In this document: positions 23,813-32,190 of the stretch, piece after piece
Position numbering within the stretch: position 1 is the first letter of the stretch
How the letters are laid out: the number at the start of each line of letters is the position of its first letter
From: Bacteroidia bacterium
Lineage (GTDB): Bacteria > Bacteroidota > Bacteroidia > B-17B0 > Aurantibacillaceae
Length of the DNA stretch: 40,648 nt
Assembly (NCBI GenBank): GCA_018000995.1
Contig: JAGNIU010000027.1
Location: forward strand, 1-40,648
Direction of reading: 5' to 3'
Notes under the pieces: model-generated
The model's input: only the letters and a program-made list of their open reading frames with translations
What the model was told of the DNA's origin: nothing
Database searches by the model: none
Position numbers and translations under genes: made by a program

Positions 23813-25141
23813 TTATTGCTTAACAAACTTTGAATAAAGTCTTTGGTTATCACTTGTGGTTATTTGAAGAATATAACACCCATTAGAAATATTTGAAACA
23901 TCAATTTCACTATTGTTTGGAAGTTTTAAAACAGTTTGCCCTAAAGTATTACTTATTTCAATTTCTGTACCATCTTCAAAATATTGTTCTGAGTCAACAT
24001 GCATCGTATTTGAAACCGGATTGGGGTAAATTTTTACCTGAGTGTTAAAATTAAAATCGTTAATTCCCGCTAAGCAACTTGTGAAACAAATTGACCTGAT
24101 TCGTTGGTTGCCCAAATCGCAAAAATATATGTTTCCTAAAACATCTGTGATTAGATGGTATGGGGTATTAATGGTAGCAGAAGCTGCAGGGATTCCACTG
24201 CCATTGTAACTTGCATTACCGTCACCTGATATTGTACTTATAATTCCTGAAGTATTTATTTTCCTTATACGATGATTGCCTCTGTCTGATATGAAAATAT
24301 TACCATTGACATCCATTGTTATTCCTCTTGGAGAACTTAATCTGCTTGAAGTTGCTAAACTTCCATCCCCAAAAAAACCACTAGTACCATCACCAGCAAT
24401 TGTAGTTATATTACCTGTAGTATTTACTTTTCTGATACAATTATTGTTATCATCGGCAATATACAAATTACCTAATCCATCAATAGCAATTGCTACTGGC
24501 GAATATAGTTGAGCGGTTGTTGCTAAACCTCCATCTCCAGAATAACCAGCAGTTCCATTTCCCGCCACGGTATTAATAATGCCAGATGAATTTATTTTCC
24601 TAACCCGCGAACTATTATCAGAAACGTAAATATTTCCAGCACCATCAATAGCAACTGACGTAGGGGCATTAAGTTCAGCAGATGTTGCTAATCCTCCATC
24701 ACCTGAAACACCAGCAATTCCTGTACCTGCAATAGTTGTAATCGTTCCGGTAGTATTTATTTTCCTGATAACATTCCCATCAGCAACATATATGTTACCT
24801 GATGCATCTAATGCTATTCCATTTGGTGCGTATAGTTTAGCAGCTAAAGCAGAACCCCCATCACCTGAATACCCACTTGAACCTGGAATGCCAGCTATCG
24901 TTGTAATTATGCCAGACACATTTACTTTCCTTACACAACTATTATCTGTATCACAGATATAAATATTGCCAGTTGCGTCGATGGTAACGCCTTTTGGGTT
25001 ACTAAGAAGAGCCGTTGTCGCCTGTACTCCGTTACCAAAATAACCAGAAGGGCCAAAGCCGGCATAAGTATATATGGTTTGACTAAAGCCATTCTGGTTT
25101 ATAAGAAAATATAGAAGAGATATTAATTTTATTTTATTCAC
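23813..25141 (-). CDS. NHL-repeat propeller protein with T9SS sorting domain
   Basis: A 442-residue secreted protein starting at GTG 25141, with a signal peptide ending near residue 20 (NQNGFSQ). About six NHL-type units follow, each with the pattern GV.IDA.GNIYI.D..N..IRKVN..G.ITTIAG, enough for a six-bladed beta-propeller. From about residue 362 (VKIYPNPVSNTMHV) there is a T9SS type A sorting domain, so the protein is exported to the cell surface or medium. Ligand or enzymatic activity cannot be read from the repeats. It overlaps the preceding T9SS remnant by eight bases and is the last gene of the glycan operon, though probably unrelated to it. Confidence 0.88.
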   Translation of the reverse strand: MNKIKLISLLYFLINQNGFSQTIYTYAGFGPSGYFGNGVQATTALLSNPKGVTIDATGNIYICDTDNSCVRKVNVSGIITTIAGIPGSSGYSGDGGSALAAKLYAPNGIALDASGNIYVADGNVIRKINTTGTITTIAGTGIAGVSGDGGLATSAELNAPTSVAIDGAGNIYVSDNSSRVRKINSSGIINTVAGNGTAGYSGDGGLATTAQLYSPVAIAIDGLGNLYIADDNNNCIRKVNTTGNITTIAGDGTSGFFGDGSLATSSRLSSPRGITMDVNGNIFISDRGNHRIRKINTSGIISTISGDGNASYNGSGIPAASATINTPYHLITDVLGNIYFCDLGNQRIRSICFTSCLAGINDFNFNTQVKIYPNPVSNTMHVDSEQYFEDGTEIEISNTLGQTVLKLPNNSEIDVSNISNGCYILQITTSDNQRLYSKFVKQ

Positions 25142-25796
25142 TCTTTATGAATTTTGCACTTTTTCTTTCTTTGCCATCGTTGACTTCAATAAAATACATA
25201 CCCGTTTTTAAGGTACTTATATTTATTATAGTGTTAATGTTCTCTATTCTACCGGATAAAACAATTTGACCTAGACTATTATAAATATTATAACTTGATA
25301 CTTTATTAAAGTTAGTGATTTTTAAATTCAAATCATAATTTGAAGGATTAGGAAATACATTAAGGTCTCCATTTAAACCATTTATTTCTTTTATTCCTAT
25401 AGCATCTGAATAATGAATATTATTAAGTATAAATCTACTTATCGAGCCGTCCCACGTTGTCCCGTTAGCGGCTTGCGTATATGTTGGACTTACTCCAACA
25501 ATAGGATATTTAGTCGTAGTTTGTTTATCTGTTCTTGACCCTAAATACAAATAGTCATTATAAAGTGTGATTTCCGCTTTTGAATCTTCATAACTACACT
25601 CATCTCTATCACTTCCAATTATACATGTCCATAATACATCCGGCACATATCTTTTTATAGCAACAATAAATAAATCATATCCGCCAACTCCACCTGGTGT
25701 ATAATTGTACCCTAAACCATTTGACGCAGGGGCGTAGAAATTTGTGCTTTTTGTTCTTCCTGAAGATTCAGAACATCCTTCGTCAATAAAATACAA
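25134..25796 (-). pseudogene. 5'-truncated SBBP-like T9SS protein remnant
   Basis: An open frame of up to 220 codons with no signal peptide and no good start (TTG at 25796). Recognisable protein begins at about SGRTKSTNF (near 25763). The part GGYDLFIVAI then VLWTCIIGSDRDE matches the end of an SBBP-type propeller repeat. The rest (VFPNPSNYDLNLKI to KSAKFIKSE) is a complete T9SS type A sorting domain. A T9SS domain without an export signal makes no sense, so this is the tail of a lost larger gene. Its 5' end lies out of frame inside the O-antigen ligase reading frame, which marks a deletion or rearrangement junction. Confidence 0.75.
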
Positions 25797-26929
25797 AGGA
25801 AGCCAACGAAAAATAAATTACCAGATTGCGTTTGCAACATCGATTCAACCAAAAAATTAAGAATGATGATGATGCTGAATAAGATTAACAAGATGTGTTT
25901 CTTAATGATACCATAAACCAAAGCACCAAAAGTTAGAAATATTAGAACTAGTCCGCCCACCAAACCCAGTGCTATTGTAGTTTGAAAAAACTGATTGTGG
26001 GTATTTAAATTATGCGATAAGGCGCCTGTTAAACCTTTTTCGCGGTATTTGGATTGTAATACATCATTGGCATCACCGCTTCCTACACCGAGTAAGAGAT
26101 TTTCTTTAATAATATCAAGACTAACATCCCAAATTAATAATCTAACTGCTGTGCTCTCGCTGGAGGTTTTGTCGATGTTAGTTGAAGAAACAGTTGTTAA
26201 CGCATTATTGATACGCTCGAATGGTTTAGGGAAGAATTTTAAAGCGCTAAATATAACTCCAACAATCAACACCAATGAAATAGCAATCGTTTTGATGTTT
26301 AGTTTGTCTTTGAATTTAATAAAGGGAACAATGATAAGAATAAGTAAAGCCACAATGTATCCCATTTTAGAGGCGCATAAAAATATTCCCACTAAAAAGG
26401 AACTAATGAAAAAGTAACGTATAATACTCACCCATTTATCATTGGTAAACCATAAAGGATAAGCAAACACTAAAATCAATATCCCAAACAACATGTACAT
26501 TGAGAAATACCCGGCGTGTATTAGTATCGAGAATTTATTGTAGAAGAATTCGTTTTCGCCAATAGTTAAATACACATAAGTGGCGTGCACTAAACAAAAT
26601 ATCAAAGAAAAGAAGCAAGCACTCACAAATGCGACTACCATTCGTTTTACGGTAGAGTTACTTATGCCAAACAAATAGAAAAAATACGGAAAAGCCAGAA
26701 AACTCAACTTCACCTCTATCGAACTTAAGCCTTCCGCTTTATTATCAGACAACAAACCACTAACGCAATGCAATAAAAGAAAAGCAAACATTAGAAGAAA
26801 CCAAGGCTTTTTTAATCCTGACACAAATTTTTGTTTATCAAAAACAAACCAGGAAGAGATAAACCACAAAATTACAAATGGTCCAACCATCACCCCAAAA
26901 GGCATTAAAAAAGTGATTAATACCGGCAA
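25712..26929 (-). CDS. O-antigen ligase/polymerase (Wzy/WaaL-type) membrane protein
   Basis: About 405 residues with 10-12 hydrophobic helices and the Wzy_C-type periplasmic loop (LLIWDVSLDIIKENLLLGVGSGDAND, then HNLNTHNQFFQTTIALGL with the conserved H-x-x-N/THNQF). It polymerises or ligates polysaccharide at the inner membrane. The TTG at 26929 is the first listed start, but the frame is open to a CTG at 26962 directly after the upstream stop. That start would add MKKTANIFFNY and fits better. The last 16 or so residues (QEEQKAQISTPLRQMV) are probably not native: the same DNA encodes a T9SS remnant in another frame, so the ligase tail has been replaced. Confidence 0.85.
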   Translation of the reverse strand: MPVLITFLMPFGVMVGPFVILWFISSWFVFDKQKFVSGLKKPWFLLMFAFLLLHCVSGLLSDNKAEGLSSIEVKLSFLAFPYFFYLFGISNSTVKRMVVAFVSACFFSLIFCLVHATYVYLTIGENEFFYNKFSILIHAGYFSMYMLFGILILVFAYPLWFTNDKWVSIIRYFFISSFLVGIFLCASKMGYIVALLILIIVPFIKFKDKLNIKTIAISLVLIVGVIFSALKFFPKPFERINNALTTVSSTNIDKTSSESTAVRLLIWDVSLDIIKENLLLGVGSGDANDVLQSKYREKGLTGALSHNLNTHNQFFQTTIALGLVGGLVLIFLTFGALVYGIIKKHILLILFSIIIILNFLVESMLQTQSGNLFFVGFLCILLTKDVLNLQEEQKAQISTPLRQMV

Positions 26930-26962
26930 GTAATTAAAAAATATGTTGGCTGTCTTTTTCAG

Positions 26963-28192
26963 TTATAACTGTTTTAATTGTTCTAAGAATTTTGCTGCAA
27001 TATTATCGCGGTTAAAATTAGCATTTACATACTTTCTTCCATTCTCTCCTAATTGTTTTGCTAAGTTAAGGTCCGAACTTATCACATTGACTTGTTTGGC
27101 TAATTCCTCTGCATTCTCAGGTTCAAAATACAAACCACATTTGCCTTGTTCTATAAATAATTCGCGCGCTTCTCCATCAACTCCTAATAGTACGGGCAAT
27201 TGCATGGCTAAGCTTTCAAATAATTTAGATGGAATAGCGCCTTTAAATAAATCTAATTTTTTAAGTGGGACAATCACCGCGTTAACAGACTTAAGAACTT
27301 GTGGCATTTCTGATTTTGAAACTGAATCGATGAAAATTACGTTACTTAAATTCTCTTGCTTCTGTAATTGAATTAATTTCTCTTTCTCCGGACCATTACC
27401 TAATAAAACAAATTTTAAATTGGGTTTATCTTTTACCAATTTAGCTGCGTTTACAATAACTTCTAATCCCTGAGCAATACCTATGATGCCCGCGTATAAA
27501 AACACAAAATCTTTGCTGCTAATATTATTTTCTTCACGCCAATTGGTATCTGAAATACGATGAGGGTCGTAATAATTTAAATCAACTCCATTTGGTAACC
27601 AATACGTTTTTTTATTGGGGAAACGGTAATTGATGTCTTTACAAATCCCTTGTGTTTGTCCCGTTACCAAAACAGACTTAGTATATAATTTTGCCTCGAG
27701 GTTGTAAGCTAGTTTTAGCAAGAATTTATTAGTAACAACGCCCAACTTCTCGGCCGACTCAGGCCATAAGTCTGATACGTTAAAAATTAGCTTAGCGTTT
27801 TTCTTACGTTTCAAATACAAAGCAGAGTAACCTAAAAATAAAGGTGGCGATTCGCATAAAATAATATCTACATCACCAATATGTTTTACACCACAACGGG
27901 CGCTTGAATACACAAATGAAAAATAATTTCTTAAACGGTTTACAATAGATTTACTTTTAGAAACAAAAATAGAACTACGATGAACTTTTAAGCCCTCCAT
28001 TTCTTCATAGAAATAGTTTTTGTTTTTGTACGCCTCCATAATTTCCATTTTTGGATAATTAGGCATGGCTGTTAAAACTGTCACATCTACTCCACCTGCT
28101 TTTAAACGCAAAGCTAACTCGAACAAACGATTTTGCGGAGCGCCCACTTCAGGAGGGAAATATTGGGTAAGTATAAGAAGTTTAATGCTCAA
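26963..28192 (-). CDS. Glycosyltransferase family 4 (WbuB-like)
   Basis: A 409-residue GT-B enzyme. The N-terminal domain starts KLLILTQYFPPEVGAPQNRLFELA, characteristic of the WbuB/GT4 group that transfers N-acetylated sugars. The C-terminal domain carries the donor-binding region (FLYAGIIGIAQGLEVIVNAA, then KLFESLAMQLPVLLGVDGEARELF). It is cytoplasmic or membrane-associated. The TTG start at 28192 lies 11 bases inside the deacetylase gene, so it is co-translated. Its stop lies directly before a possible CTG start of the ligase. It probably adds a sugar to a lipid-linked O-antigen or capsule unit. Confidence 0.9.
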   Translation of the reverse strand: MSIKLLILTQYFPPEVGAPQNRLFELALRLKAGGVDVTVLTAMPNYPKMEIMEAYKNKNYFYEEMEGLKVHRSSIFVSKSKSIVNRLRNYFSFVYSSARCGVKHIGDVDIILCESPPLFLGYSALYLKRKKNAKLIFNVSDLWPESAEKLGVVTNKFLLKLAYNLEAKLYTKSVLVTGQTQGICKDINYRFPNKKTYWLPNGVDLNYYDPHRISDTNWREENNISSKDFVFLYAGIIGIAQGLEVIVNAAKLVKDKPNLKFVLLGNGPEKEKLIQLQKQENLSNVIFIDSVSKSEMPQVLKSVNAVIVPLKKLDLFKGAIPSKLFESLAMQLPVLLGVDGEARELFIEQGKCGLYFEPENAEELAKQVNVISSDLNLAKQLGENGRKYVNANFNRDNIAAKFLEQLKQL

Positions 28193-29030
28193 TTTTGATT
28201 GCTTTAGATTCCTGATGTAGATTTACTTGTTCTAATTCCTTAATTGCGGTAGCATAATTAACAAACTCAATTTTATTCTGAATTAAATAATCAACTACCC
28301 ACATATACCATTCTAGCCAGGTATTAAATGATTTACTAAAGTAACGGTCGTGGAAATCAATTCCTAAATACATTAAATTATGTTTGTGTGCTTTATCAAT
28401 TTGTTTTTTAGTTCGCTCTTTTGCTTCTTTAAGATTAGAACTTTGCCATTTCTTTCCATTTTCAATTACCCAACCATCCATTATTTGAAAAGGAAATTCC
28501 CACATGTTACCAACTTTATAAGGATTCTCAAATGCATGAACGGTTGTATCAAATTTATATCCTGCTTTACTTAAATTTAATAGTGTTTCCTGATCTGAAC
28601 GAACATAATGCATACGAATACCTTTCGCTTCTTGTTTACTCAGCTTATGAAATAAATCTTTTTCTTCCTTAATTAATTCAATGTTATTGAAATTAATCCC
28701 GTGCAAATTAAGTTCGCAACCTCTGTTTATCATTTGCTCCATCCAAACAACAGCCAATTCATTTGAATAATTTAAACCTATTCCTTTTTTAACACCAATA
28801 AAAAACGATGAAGGAACTTGTTTCACCTTATTATAAGTAACTAACTCATCAATATTTTGCCATTTGTTCTTTAAAAAATCAGTCCAACGCGAAACATATT
28901 CAAATATGGAAATTTTACCTAAAACTAATTCAAGATTTGTGCGGATCAAAAATTTTGGCACAATCAAATCCGAAAGCAAATGCTCTGTAACTGTAATATG
29001 GTCGATATCGTGAGATATAATGGCTTTCAC
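28182..29030 (-). CDS. NodB-like polysaccharide deacetylase family protein
   Basis: A 282-residue protein. The first residues (MKAIISHDIDH) carry the HD-x-D metal-binding motif of the NodB fold. Later pieces fit the other motifs: CELNLHGINFNN, GIRMHYVR and MWEFPFQIMDG. The length and lack of signal resemble the cytoplasmic deacetylase-like proteins found in Bacteroidota polysaccharide loci. The start is GTG (TAGTG overlap with the upstream stop). It could remove N-acetyl groups from a glycan intermediate. Confidence in the fold is good, confidence in the substrate low. Confidence 0.75.
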   Translation of the reverse strand: MKAIISHDIDHITVTEHLLSDLIVPKFLIRTNLELVLGKISIFEYVSRWTDFLKNKWQNIDELVTYNKVKQVPSSFFIGVKKGIGLNYSNELAVVWMEQMINRGCELNLHGINFNNIELIKEEKDLFHKLSKQEAKGIRMHYVRSDQETLLNLSKAGYKFDTTVHAFENPYKVGNMWEFPFQIMDGWVIENGKKWQSSNLKEAKERTKKQIDKAHKHNLMYLGIDFHDRYFSKSFNTWLEWYMWVVDYLIQNKIEFVNYATAIKELEQVNLHQESKAIKIEH

Positions 29031-29992
29031 TACAACTTCTTTCTTAATTTAAATAATAGTTTAAGAGGCAAGGAGGCTTTATACGCCGCGTAATACGGAA
29101 CAAGTGTTCCACCGAAACCACGGAAATACTTTTCTACTTCCGGAATCATACTGCCTTCGAAATCAAAAATCTTCAATCCCATTTGTTTGGCTAATAAAAT
29201 ACTTTGCCACATACAAGTCACGCCTGCCCCATGGTGTTTTATTTCGGCATCATAACCACCAAACAAATAATAAGCGCGCTGCGAATCGTAAACACAAAAT
29301 GTAGCCGCAATAGGTTTTTTATCACGATAAGCCACAAAAGCAAAAGCATTATGAGTATTCGCAAATTCGAAAAGTATTTTATCAAAAACATCCATGTTCT
29401 TCGAAATCTGATTTCGTGAAAATGTTTTCAGAATAACTTCCTTTACCACTTTCATATTCGTTTCACGAACAATTTCAAGTTCATCTGACTTTGCCTTATT
29501 TAAACTCTTGCGTTTTTCAGAACTTAAATTAGCAAGTAAAATATCTTCCGGAGTATTTAAATCAATTTGATAAGTGTACTTCACTATCACATCCATGTTC
29601 TTCCAGGTAAACGGCTGCGTTTCTATATTCCCGGTTGGCAAAATAAAAACGGTTAGTTTAGATGTGAGAGTATTTACGAATTCAGCAATTTCCGAAATAA
29701 CATTTTTATTAAACGAATTTATATTGGCGCTGTTCTCTGCGCGGTTTTCAAAAAAGAGTCCGTTGTTAGGTGTAAAAGGAGGCGTGATATGCATTTGCGC
29801 TCCCATTTTTTTAAAAGCATATAGATAAAATGAGCCCGTTAGTTCGTTGTTATCATTAAAAATACCGTAAATTTTTATGGCTTTAAACATTCCTATCCAC
29901 GACAAAGAATTAAACACTGAAGCATTTAATTTTGTACTGAGTTTTACATACTCCGCACCGTCTTTTTGTATGTCGAGTAACCGAATAGCCAT
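29030..29992 (-). CDS. FemAB/GNAT-like transferase, copy 2
   Basis: A 320-residue protein of the GNAT/FemAB type (Acetyltransf_6-like). The second half holds the most conserved part: AFAFVAYRDKKPIAATF, YYLFGGYDAEIKHHGAGV, then IFDFEGSMIPEVEKYFRGFGG. It closely resembles the next upstream gene over its whole length, so it is a tandem duplicate. It overlaps that gene by one base (TAATG). The family transfers acyl or aminoacyl groups. In a glycan locus, N-acylation of an amino sugar or peptide-bridge formation is plausible, but this is inference. Confidence 0.75.
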   Translation of the reverse strand: MAIRLLDIQKDGAEYVKLSTKLNASVFNSLSWIGMFKAIKIYGIFNDNNELTGSFYLYAFKKMGAQMHITPPFTPNNGLFFENRAENSANINSFNKNVISEIAEFVNTLTSKLTVFILPTGNIETQPFTWKNMDVIVKYTYQIDLNTPEDILLANLSSEKRKSLNKAKSDELEIVRETNMKVVKEVILKTFSRNQISKNMDVFDKILFEFANTHNAFAFVAYRDKKPIAATFCVYDSQRAYYLFGGYDAEIKHHGAGVTCMWQSILLAKQMGLKIFDFEGSMIPEVEKYFRGFGGTLVPYYAAYKASLPLKLLFKLRKKL

Positions 29993-30957
29993 TAAAACAA
30001 TTCGCGTTTAATAAGTTTAAGAATAATTTCAAAAGGTAATTTGGCTTTGTTAATTGTATAATATGGAACCAAATCGCCACCAAACGAACGGAAATACCGT
30101 TCCACATCTTTTATCATCGAGCCTTCGAAATCAAACAAAGGAATGTTTAATTGCTTAGCTTTTAAAATACTATTGTAAACACACGACGCACCAGCACCAT
30201 GCTGTTTCGAGTCGCTTGAATAACCACCTAATAAATAGTAACAGCATTTAGAGTCGTACAGACAAAACGTTGCAGCTATTACTTCATTGTTTAACCAAGC
30301 AGCAAAAGCAAAACTGTTTTCAGGAGTAGCTATCTTAAACAAAATATCGTTAATGTTGTTTTCGTTTACGCTTTCCCCTTTTTGCTCAAAGGTTTTCAGA
30401 ATCATTTTTTTTATAACAGCGTAATCTGTACAAGCTTTAACCTCAACACCATCTTTAGTTGCTTTTTTAATACTGTTGCGATGCTCCGGTGAAAAACGTT
30501 TTTCAATTTCCTCAGCACTTAAATTCAAATTTAAACGGTAAGTATAATTGGGTACCACTTTAAATTTATTCCAGAAAAAAGGCTGCGTATCAATAACAAA
30601 CGGCGGCAAAGCAATACTTATTACACCATAAGATTGTGACTGAATAAACTCACACACCTTATCAATTACTTTTTTATTGAATGACAAACTATTGGCTTCG
30701 TTTTGAGTTCGGTTATCGTACACTAATCCAATACTTGGCATGTAATGAGGCGTTTTAATAAACGTAAAGCCCATTTTTTTCTCAAAGTGTAAATGAAAGG
30801 CTCCAATTAATTGATCATCATCTTCAAAAATCCCAAACACTTTTAAACCTTCAGGATGCACATTTTTTTGCCAGGCAAACGAATTAAAAGCAGGCACACC
30901 ACCATTGAGTTTGATGTATTTTTCTTCGTGGCTACTATTAATTTCTTTAATGAACAT
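29992..30957 (-). CDS. FemAB/GNAT-like transferase, copy 1
   Basis: A 321-residue paralogue of the gene just downstream, with the same order of conserved segments: AFAAWLNNEVIAATFCLYD, YYLLGGYSSDSKQHGAG, FDFEGSMIKDVERYFRSFGGDL. The N-terminal domain (about 1-150) also matches, as seen in the ITPPFTPNNGL and TPHYMPSIGL segments. It overlaps the glycosyltransferase above it by one base (TAATG) and its paralogue by one base. Two diverged copies retained in tandem suggest two different acceptors or donors. No signal is seen, so it is cytoplasmic. Confidence 0.75.
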   Translation of the reverse strand: MFIKEINSSHEEKYIKLNGGVPAFNSFAWQKNVHPEGLKVFGIFEDDDQLIGAFHLHFEKKMGFTFIKTPHYMPSIGLVYDNRTQNEANSLSFNKKVIDKVCEFIQSQSYGVISIALPPFVIDTQPFFWNKFKVVPNYTYRLNLNLSAEEIEKRFSPEHRNSIKKATKDGVEVKACTDYAVIKKMILKTFEQKGESVNENNINDILFKIATPENSFAFAAWLNNEVIAATFCLYDSKCCYYLLGGYSSDSKQHGAGASCVYNSILKAKQLNIPLFDFEGSMIKDVERYFRSFGGDLVPYYTINKAKLPFEIILKLIKRELF

Positions 30958-32060
30958 TAATCAATATGCGTTTTGTAAATGTGAATCATTTTATCGAGAC
31001 AAACATTGAAGTCGTATTTACGTAAAACATGTTCACGTGCTTTAGCGGTAATTGTTTTAACGTAGTTTTGATCGTTAATTATTTTTTCAACAGCGTTCGC
31101 AATTTCTTCGGCACTTTCCTTTTTCACTACAATACCAAATTCACCATGATTAACTACTTCTTTTAATCCACCAACATTAGAAACAATAACCGGTGTTTCG
31201 CAAGCCATAGCTTCAACAACTGCAACTCCAAAACTTTCGCTGTCATCAACCGATACATTTAAAAATACATCCAGTAAATTATGGTAATCACTGACTTCAC
31301 TAAAATTAATTCGTCCTGTTAATTCCACAATTCCTTCTAAGCCTTCAGCTTTCACAACAGATTTGTAATAATCAATTTTTGTACCGGGACCAATCAATAA
31401 TACTTTTAATTTTTTAGTAGTGATGCGTTGCTTTAAAATTTTAGCAGCCTCAATAATATATTTAATACCGTATTTATCTTCAATAGCTTTAATCGTTCCG
31501 ATGTAGATAGTGTCTTTATCCTTCTTTACATCCTTTTTGCAAAACACTTTTGTATCCACACCAAAAGGTGTTACCATAATATCTTTGTGCGTGTATTTTC
31601 GCGTTTCGTTACGCATAATATCACTAGTAGATAAAATCTCGTCTGCTTTTTTAAGATTATACTTCAATAAAGATTTATGTAAACCTGATGCATTCGGAAA
31701 TTTATAGACATCTTCACCCCAAACAGAAATAATGTAAGGATGAAAACCAGATAAGGCTCCAATTAAACCGTAGCTGGTGGCGTAATGTGCGTGAAGAATG
31801 TCAGGTTGAAATTCGCGAATCGCTTTTTTTAAATCGCTTACGTATTGAATGTATTTAAACTTGGTACGGTTTTTTTTTGCGTTAACGGTATTATCTGTTT
31901 CGTGTAGAAGAGTAATATTCTCAACATTATTGAACCATTGATAAGAGGATTTATTAAAGCTGAAGATGCCGATTTTAATTCCCCGCGCTGCTAAACCTAA
32001 AGCCCATTTTTCGGTATGTTCTGAATGTGAATCAGATAATAACAATACTTTTATCGACAT
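30957..32060 (-). CDS. Glycosyltransferase family 4
   Basis: A 367-residue GT-B enzyme and the first gene of the glycan operon. The N-terminal domain starts KVLLLSDSHSEHTEKWALGLAARG and has DILHAHYATSYGLIG. The C-terminal nucleotide-sugar domain shows IYIGTIKAIEDKYGIKYIIEAA and the GT4 end motif (SVDDSESFGVAVVEAMACETPVIVSNVGG, where the E-x7-E pair binds the donor). It transfers a sugar to a growing polysaccharide on the cytoplasmic face. A promoter-like TTG-N20-TAATTTTA is found 25-55 bases upstream. Confidence 0.92.
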   Translation of the reverse strand: MSIKVLLLSDSHSEHTEKWALGLAARGIKIGIFSFNKSSYQWFNNVENITLLHETDNTVNAKKNRTKFKYIQYVSDLKKAIREFQPDILHAHYATSYGLIGALSGFHPYIISVWGEDVYKFPNASGLHKSLLKYNLKKADEILSTSDIMRNETRKYTHKDIMVTPFGVDTKVFCKKDVKKDKDTIYIGTIKAIEDKYGIKYIIEAAKILKQRITTKKLKVLLIGPGTKIDYYKSVVKAEGLEGIVELTGRINFSEVSDYHNLLDVFLNVSVDDSESFGVAVVEAMACETPVIVSNVGGLKEVVNHGEFGIVVKKESAEEIANAVEKIINDQNYVKTITAKAREHVLRKYDFNVCLDKMIHIYKTHID

Positions 32061-32084
32061 ATTAAAAAGGGCGTTTGTATCTCG

Positions 32085-32115
32085 TAAAATTAACCTCGAT
32101 TTTTATCATATACAA
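32085..32115 (-). promoter_or_regulatory. Promoter of the surface-glycan operon
   Basis: On the minus strand, TTG (32113-32115) is followed by a 20-base spacer and TAATTTTA (32085-32092). The -7 box differs from TAnnTTTG at the last base. The spacing fits the -33/-7 Bacteroidota architecture and places the start about 20 bases before the glycosyltransferase ATG. Confidence 0.5.
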
Positions 32116-32140
32116 GAATTCTTTTATTGCGAAAGGACAT

Positions 32141-32173
32141 AAAAAAACCGCCCTAATTGCTTAAGGCGGTTCT
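32141..32173 (-). terminator. Terminator after the M43 protease gene
   Basis: On the minus strand AACCGCC (complement of 32165-32171) pairs with GGCGGTT (complement of 32146-32152), with a 12-base loop region that can pair partly. Seven T residues follow. It lies 18 bases past the protease stop. Confidence 0.85.
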
Positions 32174-32190
32174 TAATAAAGAGCTAACTA

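Noticed and set aside
25995..26417. 140-codon plus-strand ORF inside the O-antigen ligase gene
   Set aside because: It lies antisense to a clear membrane protein and has no recognisable domain or start context, so it is a shadow frame.
26943..27371. 142-codon plus-strand ORF opposite the glycosyltransferase
   Set aside because: It is antisense to conserved GT4 motifs and its composition mirrors the opposite strand.
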